A stretch of 64,000 nucleotides of DNA. Origin: Archivesica marissinica (taxonomy: Eukaryota; Mollusca; Bivalvia; Venerida; Vesicomyidae). This document shows, in pieces, positions 1-15,300 of this stretch (the first letter of the stretch is position 1; every line of letters starts with the position of its first letter). Under the pieces are notes generated by a model. That model had not been told where the DNA came from and searched no databases. It saw only the letters and a list, made by a program, of their open reading frames with translations. The position numbers and the translations under genes were made by a program. The stretch lies in contig CM026386.1 in assembly GCA_014843695.1 (NCBI GenBank), positions 11,163,814-11,227,813 on the forward strand. The letters run 5' to 3'.

Positions 1-3000
1 CAACATAACGACCACATTTATAGTACAAGGTAAAGTTTATTAATACATACTACCCCAACATAATGACCACGTTTATAGTACAAGGTAAAGTTTATTAATA
101 CATACCACCCCAACATAACGACCACGTTTATAGTACAAGGTAAAGTTTATTAATCTATCGCTGTCCAACATAACGACCACGTTCATAGTACAAGGTAAAG
201 TTTATTAATACATACCACCCCAACATAACGACCACGTTTATAGTACAAGGTAAAGTTTATTAATCTATCGCTGCCCAACATAACGACCACATTTATAGTA
301 CAAGGTAAAGTTTATTAATACATACTACCCCAACATAATGACCACGTTTATAGTACAAGGTAAAGTTTATTAATACATACCACCCCAACATAACGACCAC
401 GTTTATAGTACAAGGTAAAGTTTATTAATCTATCGCTGTCCAACATAACGACCACGTTCATAGTACAAGGTAAAGTTTATTAATACATACCACCCCAACA
501 TAACGACCACGTTTATAGTACAAGGTAAAGTTTATTAATACATACCACCCCAACATAACGACCACGTTTATAGTGCAAGGTACAGTTTATTAATATATCG
601 CTGCCCAACATAACGACCACGTTTATAGTACAAGGTACAGTTTATTAATACATACCACCCCAACATAACGACCACGTTTATAGTGCAAGGTAAAGTTTAT
701 TAATCTATCGCTGCCCAACATAACGACCACGTTTATAGTACAAGGTACAGTTTATTAATACATACCACCCCAACATAACGACCACGTTTATAGTACAAGG
801 TACAGTTTATTAATACATACCACCCCAACATAACGACCACGTTTATAGTACAAGGTAAAGTTTATTAATTTATTAACACATACTACCCCAACATAACGAC
901 CACGTTTATAGTACAAGGTAAAGTTTATTAATATATTGCTGCCCAACATAACGACCACGTTTATAGTACAAGGTAAAGTTTATTAATACATACCACCCCA
1001 ACATAACGACCACGTTTATAGTACAAGGTAAAGTTTATTAATATATCGCTGCCCAACATAACGACCACGTTTATAGTACAAGGTAAAGTTTATTAATATA
1101 TCCCACCCCAACATAACGACCACGTTTATAGTACAAGGTAAAGTTTATTAATACATACCACCCCAACATAACGACCACGTTTATAGTACAAGGTAAAGTT
1201 TATTAATACATACCACCCCAACATAACGACCACGTTTATAGTACAAGGTAAAGTTTATTAATCTATCGCTGCCCAACATAACGACCACGTTTATAGTACA
1301 AGGTAAAGTTTATTAATACATACCACCCCAACATAACGACCACGTTTATAGTACAAGGTAAAGTTTATTAATACATACCACCCCAACATAACGACCACGT
1401 TTATAGTACAAGGTAAAGTTTATTAATATATCGCTGCCCAACATAACGACCACGTTTATAGTACAAGGTAAAGTTTATTAATACATACCACCCCAACATA
1501 ACGACCACGTTTATAGTACAAGGTAAAGTTTATTAATCTATCGCTGCCCAACATAACGACCACGTTTATAGTACAAGGTAAAGTTTATTAATCTATCGCT
1601 GCCCAACATAACGACCACGTTTATAGTACAAGGTAAAGTTTATTAATCTATCGCTGCCCAACATAACGACCACGTTTATAGTACAAGGTAAAGTTTATAG
1701 TACACGGTAAAGTTTATTAATACATACCACCCCAACATAACGACCACGTTTATAGTACAAGGTAAAGTTTATTAATACATACCACCCCAACATAACGACC
1801 ACGTTTATAGTACAAGGTAAAGTTTATTAATACATACCACCCCAACATAACGACCACGTTTATAGTACAAGGTAAAGTTTATTAATCTATCGCTGCCCAA
1901 CATAACGACCACATTTATAGTACAAGGTAAAGTTTATTAATACATACTACCCCAACATAACGACCACGTTTATAGTACAAGGTAAAGTTTATTAATACAT
2001 ACCACCCCAACATAACGACCACGTTTATAGTACAAGGTAAAGTTTATTAATCTATCGCTGCCCAACATAACGACCACGTTTATAGTACAAGGTAAAGTTT
2101 ATTAATATATCGCTCCCCAACATAACGACCACGTTTATAGTACAAGGTAAAGTTTATTAATACATACCACCCCAACATAACGACCACGTTTATAGTACAA
2201 GGTAAAGTTTATTAATCTATCGCTGCCCAACATAACGACCACGTTTATAGTACAAGGTAAAGTTTATTAATACATACCACCCCAACATAACGACCACGTT
2301 TATAGTACAAGGTAAAGTTTATTAATACATACCACCCCAACATAACGACCACGTTTATAGTACAAGGTAAAGTTTATTAATCTATCGCTGCCCAACATAA
2401 CGACCACGTTTATAGTACAAGGTAAAGTTTATTAATACATACCACCCCAACATAACGACCACGTTTATAGTACAAGGTAAAGTTTATTAATACATACCAC
2501 CCCAACATAACGACCACGTTTATAGTACAAGGTAAAGTTTATTAATCTATCGCTGCCCAACATAACGACCACGTTTATAGTACAAGGTAAAGTTTATTAA
2601 TACATACCACCCCAACATAACGACCACGTTTATAGTACAAGGTAAAGTTTATTAATATATCGCTGCCCAACATAACGACCACGTTTATAGTACAAGGTAA
2701 AGTTTATTAATATATCGCTGCCCAACATAACGACCACGTTTATAGTACAAGGTAAAGTTTATTAATACATACCACCCCAACATAACGACCACGTTTATAG
2801 TACAAGGTAAAGTTTATTAATACATACACCCCAACATAACGACCACGTTTATAGTACAAGGTAAAGTTTATTAATACATACCACCCCAACATAACGACCA
2901 CGTTTATAGTACAAGGTAAAGTTTATTAATCTATCGCTGCCCAACATAACGACCACGTTTATAGTACAAGGTAAAGTTTATTAATACTACCACCCAACAT

Positions 3001-6000
3001 AACGACCACGTTTATAGTACAAGGTAAAGTTTATTAACATACCACCCCAACATAACGACCACGTTTATAGTACAAGGTAAAGTTTATTAATCTATCGCTG
3101 CCCAACATAACGACCACGTTTATAGTACAAGGTAAAGTTTATTAATCTATCGCTGCCCAACATAACGACCACGTTTATAGTACAAGGTAAAGTTTATTAA
3201 TATATCGCTGCCCAACATAACGACCACATTTATAGTACAAGGTAAAGTTTATTAATCTATCGCTACCCAACATAACGACCAGGTTTATAGTACAAGGTAA
3301 AGTTTATTAATACATACCACCCCAACATAACGACCACGTTTATAGTACAAGGTAAAGTTTATTAATCTATCGCTACCCAACATAACGACCACGTTTATAG
3401 TACAAGGTAAAGTTTATTAATCTATCGCTGCCCAACATAACGACCACATTTATAGTACAAGGTAAAGTTTATTAATACATACTACCCCAACATAACGACC
3501 ACGTTTATAGTACAAGGTAAAGTTTATTAATACATACCACCCCAACATAACGACCACGTTTATAGTACAAGGTAAAGTTTATTAATCTATCGCTGCCCAA
3601 CATAACGACCACGTTTATAGTACAAGGTAAAGTTTATTAATACATACCACCCCAACATAACGACCACGTTTATAGTACAAGGTAAAGTTTATTAATCTAT
3701 CGCTGCCCAACATAACGACCACATTTATAGTACAAGGTAAAGTTTATTAATACATACTACCCCAACATAACGACCACGTTTATAGTACAAGGTAAAGTTT
3801 ATTAATACATACCACCCCAACATAACGACCACGTTTATAGTACAAGGTAAAGTTTATTAATCTATCGCTGCCCAACATAACGACCACGTTTATAGTACAA
3901 GGTAAAGTTTATTAATACATACCACCCCAACATAACGACCACGTTTATAGTACAAGGTAAAGTTTATTAATCTATCGCTGCCCAACATAACGACCACGTT
4001 TATAGTACAAGGTAAAGTTTATTAATACATACCACCCCAACATAACGACCACGTTTATAGTACAAGGTAAAGTTTATTAATACTACCCCCCAACATAACG
4101 ACCACGTTTATAGTACAAGGTAAAGTTTATTAATCTATCGCTGCCCAACATAACGACCACGTTTATAGTACAAGGTAAAGTTTATTATACATACCACCCC
4201 AACATAACGACCACGTTTATAGTACAAGGTAAAGTTTATTAATACATACCACCCAACATAACGACCACGTTTATAGTACAAGGTAAAGTTTATTAATTTA
4301 TTACGCTGCCCAACATAACGACCACGTTTATAGTACAAGGTAAAGTTTATTAATACATACCACCCCAACATAACGACCACGTTTATAGTACAAGGTAAAG
4401 TTTATTAATACATAGCACCCCAACATAACGACCACGTTTATAGTACAAGGTAAAGTTTATTAATATATCGCTGCCCAACATAACGACCACGTTTATAGTA
4501 CAAGGTAAAGTTTATTAATACATACCACCCCAACATAACGACCACGTTTATAGTACAAGGTAAAGTTTATTAATACATACCACCCCAACATAACGACCAC
4601 GTTTATAGTACAAGGTAAAGTTTATTAATACATACCACCCCAACATAACGACCACGTTTATAGTACAAGGTAAAGTTTATTAATCTATCGCTGCCCAACA
4701 TAACGACCACATTTATAGTACAAGGTAAAGTTTATTAATACATACCACCCCAACATAACGACCACGTTTATAGTACAAGGTAAAGTTTATTAATACATAC
4801 CACCCCAACATAACGACCACGTTTATAGTACAAGGTAAAGTGTATTAATATATCGCTGCCCAACATAACGACCACGTTTATAGTACAAGGTAAAGTTTAT
4901 TAATACATACCACCCCAACATAACGACCACGTTTATAGTACAAGGTAAAGTGTATTAATATATCGCTGCCCAACATAACGACCACGTTTATAGTACAAGG
5001 TAAAGTTTATTAATCTATCGCTGCCCAACATAACGACCACGTTTATAGTACAAGGTAAAGTTTATTAATCTATCGCTGCCCAACATAACGACCACGTTTA
5101 TAGTACACGGTAAAGTTTATTAATATATCGCTGCCCAACATAACGACCACATTTATAGTACAAGGTAAAGTTTATTAATCTATCGCTACCCAACATAACG
5201 ACCAGGTTTATAGTACAAGGTAAAGTTTATTAATACATACCACCCCAACATAACGACCACGTTTATAGTACAAGGTAAAGTTTATTAATCTATCGCTACC
5301 CAACATAACGACCACGTTTATAGTACAAGGTAAAGTTTATTAATCTATCGCTGCCCAACATAACGACCACATTTATAGTACAAGGTAAAGTTTATTAATA
5401 CATACCACCCCAACATAACGACCACATTTATAGTACAAGGTAAAGTGTATTAATACATACCACCCCAACATAACGACCACGTTTATAGTACAAGGTAAAG
5501 TTTATTAATATATCGCTGCCCAACATAACGACCACGTTTATAGTACAAGGTAAAGTTTATTAATACATACCACCCCAACATAACGACCACGTTTATAGTA
5601 CAAGGTAAAGTTTATTAATACATACCACCCCAACATAACGACCACGTTTATAGTACAAGGTAAAGTTTATTAATCTATCGCTGCCCAACATAACGACCAC
5701 ATTTATAGTACAAGGTAAAGTTTATTAATACATACCACCCCAACATAACGACCACGTTTATAGTACAAGGTAAAGTTTATTAATACATACCACCCCAACA
5801 TAACGACCACGTTTATAGTACAAGGTAAAGTTTATTAATATATCGCTGCCCAACATAACGACCACGTTTATAGTACAAGGTAAAGTTTATTAATACATAC
5901 CACCCCAACATAACGACCACGTTTATAGTACAAGGTAAAGTTTATTAATACATACCACCCCAACATAACGACCACGTTTATAGTACAAGGTAAAGTGTAT

Positions 6001-8377
6001 TAATCTATCGCTGCCCAACATAACGACCACGTTTATAGTACAAGGTAAAGTGTATTAATATATCGCTGCCCAACATAACGACCACGTTTATAGTACAAGG
6101 TAAAGTTTATTAATCTTTCGCTGCCCAACATAACGACCACGTTTATAGTACAAGGTAAAGTTTATTAATACATACCACTCCAACATAACGACCAGGTTTA
6201 TAGTACAAGGTAAAGTGTATTAATATATCGCTGCCCAACATAACGACCACGTTTATAGTACAAGGTAAAGTGTATTAATCTATCGCTGCCCAACATAACG
6301 ACCACGTTTATAGTACAAGGTAAAGTTTATTAATCTATCGCTGCCCAACATAACGACCACGTTTATAGTACAAGGTAAAGTTTATTAATCTATCGCTGCC
6401 CAACATAACGACCACGTTTATAGTACAAGGTAAAGTTTATAGTACACGGTAAAGTTTATTAACACATACTACCCCAACATAACGACCACGTTTATAGTAC
6501 AAGGTAAAGTTTATTAATCTATCGCTGCCCAACATAACGACCACGTTTATAGTACAAGGTAAAGTTTATAGTACACGGTAAAGTTTATTAACACATACTA
6601 CCCCAACATAACGACCACGTTTATAGTACAAGGTAAAGTTTATTAATCTATCGCTGCCCAACATAACGACCACGTTTATAGTACAAGGTAAAGTTTATTA
6701 ATCTATCGCTGCCCACATAACGACCACGTTTATAGTACAAGGTAAAGTTTATTAATTATCGCTGCCCAACATAACGACCACATTTATAGTACAAGGTAAA
6801 GTTTATATCTCGCTACCCAACATAACGACCAAGTTTATAGTACAAGGTAAAGTTTATTAATACATACCACCCCAACATAACGACCACGTTTATAGTACAA
6901 GGTAAAGTTTATTAATCTATCGCTACCCAACATAACGACCACGTTTATAGTACAGGGTAAAGTTTATTAATCTATCGCTGCCCAACATAACGACCACATT
7001 TATAGTACAAGGTAAAGTTTATTAATACATACCACCCCAACATAACGACAACATTTATAGTACAAGGTAAAGTGTATTAATACATACCACCCCAATATAA
7101 CGACCACGTTTATAGTACAAGGTAAAGTTTATTAATATATCGCTGCCCAACATAACGACCACGTTTATAGTACAAGGTAACGTCAATCTATCGCTGCCCA
7201 ACATAACGACCACATTTATAGTACAAGGTACAGTTTATTAACACATACTACCCCAACATAACGACCACATTTATAGTACAAGGTAAAGTTTATTAATCTA
7301 TCGCTGCCCAACATAACGACCACGTTTATAGTACAAGGTAAAGTTTATAGTACACGGTAAAGTTTATTAACACATACTACCCCAACATAACGACCACGTT
7401 TATAGTACAAGGTAAAGTTTATTAATCTATCGCTGCCCAACATAACGACCACATTTATAGTACAAGGTAAAGTTTATAGTACACGGTAAAGTTTATTAAC
7501 ACATACTACCCCAACATAACGACCACGTTTATAGTACAAGGTAAAGTTTATTAATCTATCGCTGCCCAACATAACGACCACGTTTATAGTACAAGGTAAA
7601 GTTTATTAATCTATCGCTGCCCAACATAACGACCACGTTTATAGTACACGGTAAAGTTTATTAATATATCGCTGCCCAACATAACGACCACATTTATAGT
7701 ACAAGGTAAAGTTTATTAATCTATCGCTACCCAACATAACGACCAAGTTTATAGTACAAGGTAAAGTTTATTAATACATACCACCCCAACATAACGACCA
7801 CGTTTATAGTACAAGGTAAAGTTTATTAATCTATCGCTACCCAACATAACGACCACGTTTATAGTACAGGGTAAAGTTTATTAATCTATCGCTGCCCAAC
7901 ATAACGACCACATTTATAGTACAAGGTAAAGTTTATTAATACATACCACCCCAACATAACGACCACATTTATAGTACAAGGTAAAGTGTATTAATACATA
8001 CCACCCCAATATAACGACCACGTTTATAGTACAAGGTAAAGTTTATTAATATATCGCTGCCCAACATAACGACCACGTTTATAGTACAAGGTAACGTCAA
8101 TCTATCGCTGCCCAACATAACGACCACATTTATAGTACAAGGTACAGTTTATTAACACATACTACCCCAACATAACGACCACATTTATAGTACAAGGTAA
8201 AGTTTATTAATCTATCGCTGCCCAACATAACGACCACGTTTATAGTACAAGGTAAAGTTTATTAATATATCGCTGCCCAACATAACGACCACGTTTATAG
8301 TACAAGGTAACGTTTATTAATACATACCACCCAAACATAACGACCACGTTTATAGTACAAGGTAAAGTTTATTAATA
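1..8377. repeat. 55-bp satellite, family A, array 1 (about 150 copies)
   Basis: Head-to-tail 55-bp unit with core ACCACGTTTATAGTACAAGG. Two interspersed subtypes differ only in the last ~12 bp: TAATACATACCACCCC and TAATCTATCGCTGCCC. Most units differ by 0-3 bases. A 74-bp variant carries a 19-bp internal duplication (AGTACACGGTAAAGTTTAT), for example near 1690, 6430, 6560, 7340 and 7475. Rare marker variants recur at multiples of the unit. A long-range copy of about 914 bp is marked by GGTAACGTCAATC at 7176 and 8090. No gene is seen inside. The array begins before the window and ends in an assembly gap, so its true length is unknown. Confidence 0.97.
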
Positions 8378-9377
8378 NNNNNNNNNNNNNNNNNNNNNNN
8401 NNNNNNNNNNNNNNNNNNNNNNNNNNNNNNNNNNNNNNNNNNNNNNNNNNNNNNNNNNNNNNNNNNNNNNNNNNNNNNNNNNNNNNNNNNNNNNNNNNNN
8501 NNNNNNNNNNNNNNNNNNNNNNNNNNNNNNNNNNNNNNNNNNNNNNNNNNNNNNNNNNNNNNNNNNNNNNNNNNNNNNNNNNNNNNNNNNNNNNNNNNNN
8601 NNNNNNNNNNNNNNNNNNNNNNNNNNNNNNNNNNNNNNNNNNNNNNNNNNNNNNNNNNNNNNNNNNNNNNNNNNNNNNNNNNNNNNNNNNNNNNNNNNNN
8701 NNNNNNNNNNNNNNNNNNNNNNNNNNNNNNNNNNNNNNNNNNNNNNNNNNNNNNNNNNNNNNNNNNNNNNNNNNNNNNNNNNNNNNNNNNNNNNNNNNNN
8801 NNNNNNNNNNNNNNNNNNNNNNNNNNNNNNNNNNNNNNNNNNNNNNNNNNNNNNNNNNNNNNNNNNNNNNNNNNNNNNNNNNNNNNNNNNNNNNNNNNNN
8901 NNNNNNNNNNNNNNNNNNNNNNNNNNNNNNNNNNNNNNNNNNNNNNNNNNNNNNNNNNNNNNNNNNNNNNNNNNNNNNNNNNNNNNNNNNNNNNNNNNNN
9001 NNNNNNNNNNNNNNNNNNNNNNNNNNNNNNNNNNNNNNNNNNNNNNNNNNNNNNNNNNNNNNNNNNNNNNNNNNNNNNNNNNNNNNNNNNNNNNNNNNNN
9101 NNNNNNNNNNNNNNNNNNNNNNNNNNNNNNNNNNNNNNNNNNNNNNNNNNNNNNNNNNNNNNNNNNNNNNNNNNNNNNNNNNNNNNNNNNNNNNNNNNNN
9201 NNNNNNNNNNNNNNNNNNNNNNNNNNNNNNNNNNNNNNNNNNNNNNNNNNNNNNNNNNNNNNNNNNNNNNNNNNNNNNNNNNNNNNNNNNNNNNNNNNNN
9301 NNNNNNNNNNNNNNNNNNNNNNNNNNNNNNNNNNNNNNNNNNNNNNNNNNNNNNNNNNNNNNNNNNNNNNNNNNNNN
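8378..9377. other. Assembly gap (1000 N)
   Basis: Exactly 1000 N, a typical placeholder for a gap of unknown size. Family A 55-bp satellite lies on its left and the interior of the 31-bp satellite on its right. The true junction between the two arrays, and the left flank of the 31-bp array, are therefore not seen. Confidence 0.99.
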
Positions 9378-12300
9378 ATAACAGGTAGTATATACAATAC
9401 TAGTGGATATAACATGTAGTATATGCAATACTCGTGTATATAACAGGTAGTATACACAATACTCGTGGATATAACATGTAGTATATACAATACTCGTGGA
9501 TATAACAGGTAGTATATACAATACTCGTGTATATAACAGGTAGTATACACAATACTCGTGGATATAACAGGTAGTATATACAATACTCGTGTATATAACA
9601 GGTAGTATATACAATACTCGTGTATATAACAGGTAGTATATACAATACTCGTGTATATAACAGGTAGTATACACAATACTCGTGGATATAACAGGTAGTA
9701 TATACAATACTAGTGTATATAACATGTAGTATATACAATACTCGTGTATATAACATGTAGTATATACAATACTCGTGTATATAACAGGTAGTATATACAA
9801 TACTCGTGTATATAACAGGTAGTATATACAATACTCGTGGATATAACATGTAGTATATACAATACTCGTGTATATAACATGTAGTATATACAATACTCGT
9901 GGATATAACAGGTAGTATATACAATACTCGTGGATATAACAGGTAGTATATACAATACTCGTGGATATAACATGTAGTATATACAATACTCGTGTATATA
10001 ACATGTAGTATATACAATACTCGTGGATATAACATGTAGTATATACAATACTCGTGTATATAACATGTAGTATATACAATACTCGTGTATATAACAGGTA
10101 GTATATACAATACTCGTGTATATAACATGTAGTATATACAATACTCGTGTATATAACAGGTAGTATATACAATACTCGTGGATATAACAGGTAGTATATA
10201 CAATACTCGTGGATATAACAGGTAGTATATACAATACTCGTGTATATAACATGTAGTATATACAATACTCGTGTATATAACAGGTAGTATATACAATACT
10301 CGTGGATATAACAGGTAGTATATACAATACTCGTGGATAGGTCTAGATTGTAATGCATTCGTGGATATAACAGGTAGTATACACAATACTCGTGGATATA
10401 ACATGTAGTATATACAATACTCGTGGATATAACATGTAGTATATACAATACTCGTGTATATAACAGGTAGTATACACAATACTAGTGGATATAACATGTA
10501 GTATATAAAATACTCGTGGATATAACAGGTAGTATATACAATACTCGTGGATATAACATGTAGTATATACAATACTCGTGTATATAACATGTAGTATATA
10601 CAATACTCGTGGATATAACATGTAGTATACACAATACTCGTGGATATAACAGGTAGTATACACAATACTCGTGGATATAACAGGAAGTATATACAATACT
10701 CGTGTATATAACAGGTAGTATATACAATACTCGTGTATATAACAGGTAGTATATACAATACTCGTTGATATAACAGGTAGTATATACAATACTCGTGTAT
10801 ATAACAGGTAGTATATACAATACTCGTGGATATAACATGTAGTATATACAATACTCGTGGATATAACAGGTAGTATACACAATACTCGTGTATATAACAG
10901 GTAGTATATACAATACTCGTGGATATAACATGTAGTATACACAATACTCGTGGATATAACATGTAGTATATACAATACTCGTGGATATAACATGTAGTAT
11001 ATACAATACTCGTGTATATAACAGGTAGTATATACAATACTCGTGTATATTACATGTAGTATATGCAATACTCGTGGATATAACATGTAGTATATACAAT
11101 ATTCGTGGATATAACAGGTAGTATATACAATACTCGTGGATATAACAGGTAGTATACACAATACTCGTGGATATAACAGGTAGTATATACAATACTCGTG
11201 GATATAACATGTAGTATATGCAATACTCGTGTATATAACATGTAGTATATACAATACTAGTGTATATAACATGTAGTATATACAATACTCGTGTATATAA
11301 CAGGTAGTATATACAATACTCGTGTATATAACAGGTAGTATATACAATACTCGTGTATATAACAGGTAGTATATACAATACTCGTGGATATAACAGGTAG
11401 TATATACAATACTCGTGTATATAACAGGTAGTATATACAATACTCGTGTATATAACATGTAGTATATACAATACTCGTGTATATAACATGTAGTATATAC
11501 AATACTCGTGTATATAACATGTAGTATATACAATACTCGTGTATATAACATGTATATACAATACTCGTGTATATAACAGGTAGTATATACAATACTCGTG
11601 TATATAACAGGTAGTATATACAATACTCGTGGATATAACAGGTAGTATATACAATACTCGTGTATATAACAGGTAGTATATACAATACTCGTGGATATAA
11701 CAGGTAGTATATACAATACTCGTGGATATAACAGGTAGTATATACAATACTCGTGTATATAACAGGTAGTATATACAATACTCGTGGATATAACATGTAG
11801 TATATACAATACTCGTGGATATAACAGGTAGTATATACAATACTCGTGGATATAACAGGTAGTATATACAATACTCGTGTATATAACATGTAGTATATAC
11901 AATACTCGTGGATATAACATGTAGTATATACAATACTCGTGGATATAACATGTAGTATATACAATACTCGTGGATATAACAGGTAGTATATACAATACTC
12001 GTGTATATAACAGGTAGTATATGCAATACTCGTGTATATAACATGTAGTATATACAATACTCGGATATAACATGTAGTATATACAATACTCGTGTATATA
12101 ACATGTAGTATATACAATACTCGTGTATATAACATGTAGTATATACAATACTCGTGTATATAACATGTAGTATATACAATACTCGTGGATATAACATGTA
12201 GTATACACAATACTCGTGGATATAACAGGTAGTATATACAATACTCGTGGATATAACATGTAGTATATACAATACTCGTGTATATAACATGTAGTATATA

Positions 12301-15300
12301 CAATACTCGTGGATATAACATGTAGTATATACAATACTCGTGTATATAACAGGTAGTATATACAATACTCGTGTATATAACAGGTAGTATATACAATACT
12401 CGTGGATATAACAGGTAGTATATACAATACTCGTGTATATAACATGTAGTATATACAATACTCGTGGATATAACAGGTAGTATATACAATACTCGTGGAT
12501 ATAACATGTAGTATATGCAATACTCGTGTATATAACATGTAGTATATACAATACTCGTGGATATAACATGTAGTATATACAATACTCGTGGATATAACAG
12601 GTAGTATATACAATACTCGTGTATATAACAGGTAGTATATACAATACTCGTGGATATAACAGGTAGTATATACAATACTCGTGTATATAACAGGTAGTAT
12701 ATACAATACTCGTGGATATAACATGTAGTATATACAATACTCGTGTATATAACATGTAGTATATACAATACTAGTGTATATAACATGTAGTATATACAAT
12801 ACTCGTGTATATAACATGTAGTATATACAATACTCGTGTATATAACAGGTAGTATATACAATACTCGTGTATATAACAGGTAGTATATACAATACTCGTG
12901 GATATAACAGGTAGTATATACAATACTCGTGTATATAACAGGTAGTATATACAATACTCGTGGATATAACATGTAGTATATGCAATACTCGTGTATATAA
13001 CATGTGGTATATACAATACTAGTGTATATAACATGTAGTATATACAATACTCGTGTATATAACATGTAGTATATACAATACTCGTGTATATAACAGGTAG
13101 TATATACAATACTCGTGTATATAACAGGTAGTATATACAATACTCGTGGATATAACAGGTAGTATATACAATACTCGTGTATATAACAGGTAGTATATAC
13201 AATACTCGTGGATATAACATGTAGTATATACAATACTCGTGTATATAACATGTAGTATATACAATACTCGTGGATATAACAGGTAGTATATACAATACTC
13301 GTGGATATAACATGTAGTATATACAATACTCGTGTATATAACAGGTAGTATATACAATACTCGTGTATATAACAGGTAGTATATACAATACTCGTGTATA
13401 TAACATGTAGTATATACAATACTCGTGTATATAACAGGTAGTATATACAATACTCGTGTATATAACAGGTAGTATATACAATACTCGTGGATATAACAGG
13501 TAGTATATACAATACTCGTGTATATAACAGGTAGTATATACAATACTCGTGGATATAACATGTAGTATATACAATACTCGTGGATATAACAGGTAGTATA
13601 TACAATACTCGTGGATATAACATGTAGTATATACAATACTCGTGGATATAACAGGTAGTATATACAATACTCGTGTATATAACATGTAGTATATACAATA
13701 CTCGTGGATATAACATGTAGTATATACAATACTCGTGGATATAACATGTAGTATATACAATACTCGTGGATATAACAGGTAGTATATACAATACTCGTGG
13801 ATATAACATGTAGTATATACAATACTCGTGGATATAACAGGTAGTATATACAATACTCGTGGATATAACATGTAGTATATACAATACTCGTGGATATAAC
13901 ATGTAGTATATACAATACTCGTGGATATAACAGGTAGTATATACAATACTCGTGGATATAACAGGTAGTATATACAATACTCGTGTATATAACAGGTAGT
14001 ATATACAATACTCGTGGATATAACATGTAGTATATACAATACTCGTGTATATAACATGTAGTATATACAATACTCGTGTATATAACATGTAGTATATACA
14101 ATACTCGTGTATATAACAGGTAGTATATACAATACTCGTGGATATAACATGTAGTATATACAATACTCGTGGATATAACAGGTAGTATATACAATACTCG
14201 TGGATATAACATGTAGTATATACAATACTCGTGTATATAACAGGTAGTATATACAATACTCGTGGATATAACATGTAGTATATACAATACTCGTGGATAT
14301 AACAGGTAGTATATACAATACTCGTGGATATAACAGGTAGTATATACAATACTCGTGGATATAACAGGTAGTATATACAATACTCGTGTATATAACATGT
14401 AGTATATACAATACTCGTGGATATAACAGGTAGTATATACAATACTCGTGGATATAACAGGTAGTATATACAATACTCGTGTATATAACAGGTAGTATAC
14501 ACAATACTCGTGGATATAACATGTAGTATATACAATACTCGTGTATATAACATGTAGTATATACAATACTAGTGTATATAACATGTAGTATATACAATAC
14601 TCGTGTATATAACATGTAGTATATACAATACTCGTGGATATAACATGTAGTATACACAATACTCGTGGATATAACAGGTAGTATATACAATACTCGTGGA
14701 TATAACAGGTAGTATATGCAATACTCGTGTATATAACAGGTAGTATATACAATACTCGTGGATATAACATGTAGTATATACAATACTCGTGTATATAACA
14801 GGTAGTATATACAATACTAGTGTATATAACATGTAGTATATACAATACTCGTGTATATAACATGTAGTATATACAATACTCGTGGATATAACATGTAGTA
14901 TATACAATACTCGTGGATATAACAGGTAGTATATACAATACTAGTGGATATAACATGTAGTATATACAATACTCGTGTATATAACAGGTAGTATATACAA
15001 TACTCGTGGATATAACATGTAGTATATACAATACTCGTGGATATAACAGGTAGTATATACAATACTCGTGTATATAACAGGTAGTATATACAATACTCGT
15101 GGATATAACAGGTAGTATATACAATACTCGTGTATATAACAGGTAGTATATACAATACTCGTGTATATAACAGGTAGTATATACAATACTCGTGTATATA
15201 ACAGGTAGTATATACAATACTCGTGTATATAACATGTAGTATATACAATACTCGTGTATATAACATGTAGTATATACAATACTCGTGGATATAACATGTA

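Noticed and set aside
1..8377. CRISPR-like array
   Set aside because: The whole 55-bp unit is conserved with no unique spacers, and the window is eukaryotic; it is a satellite.
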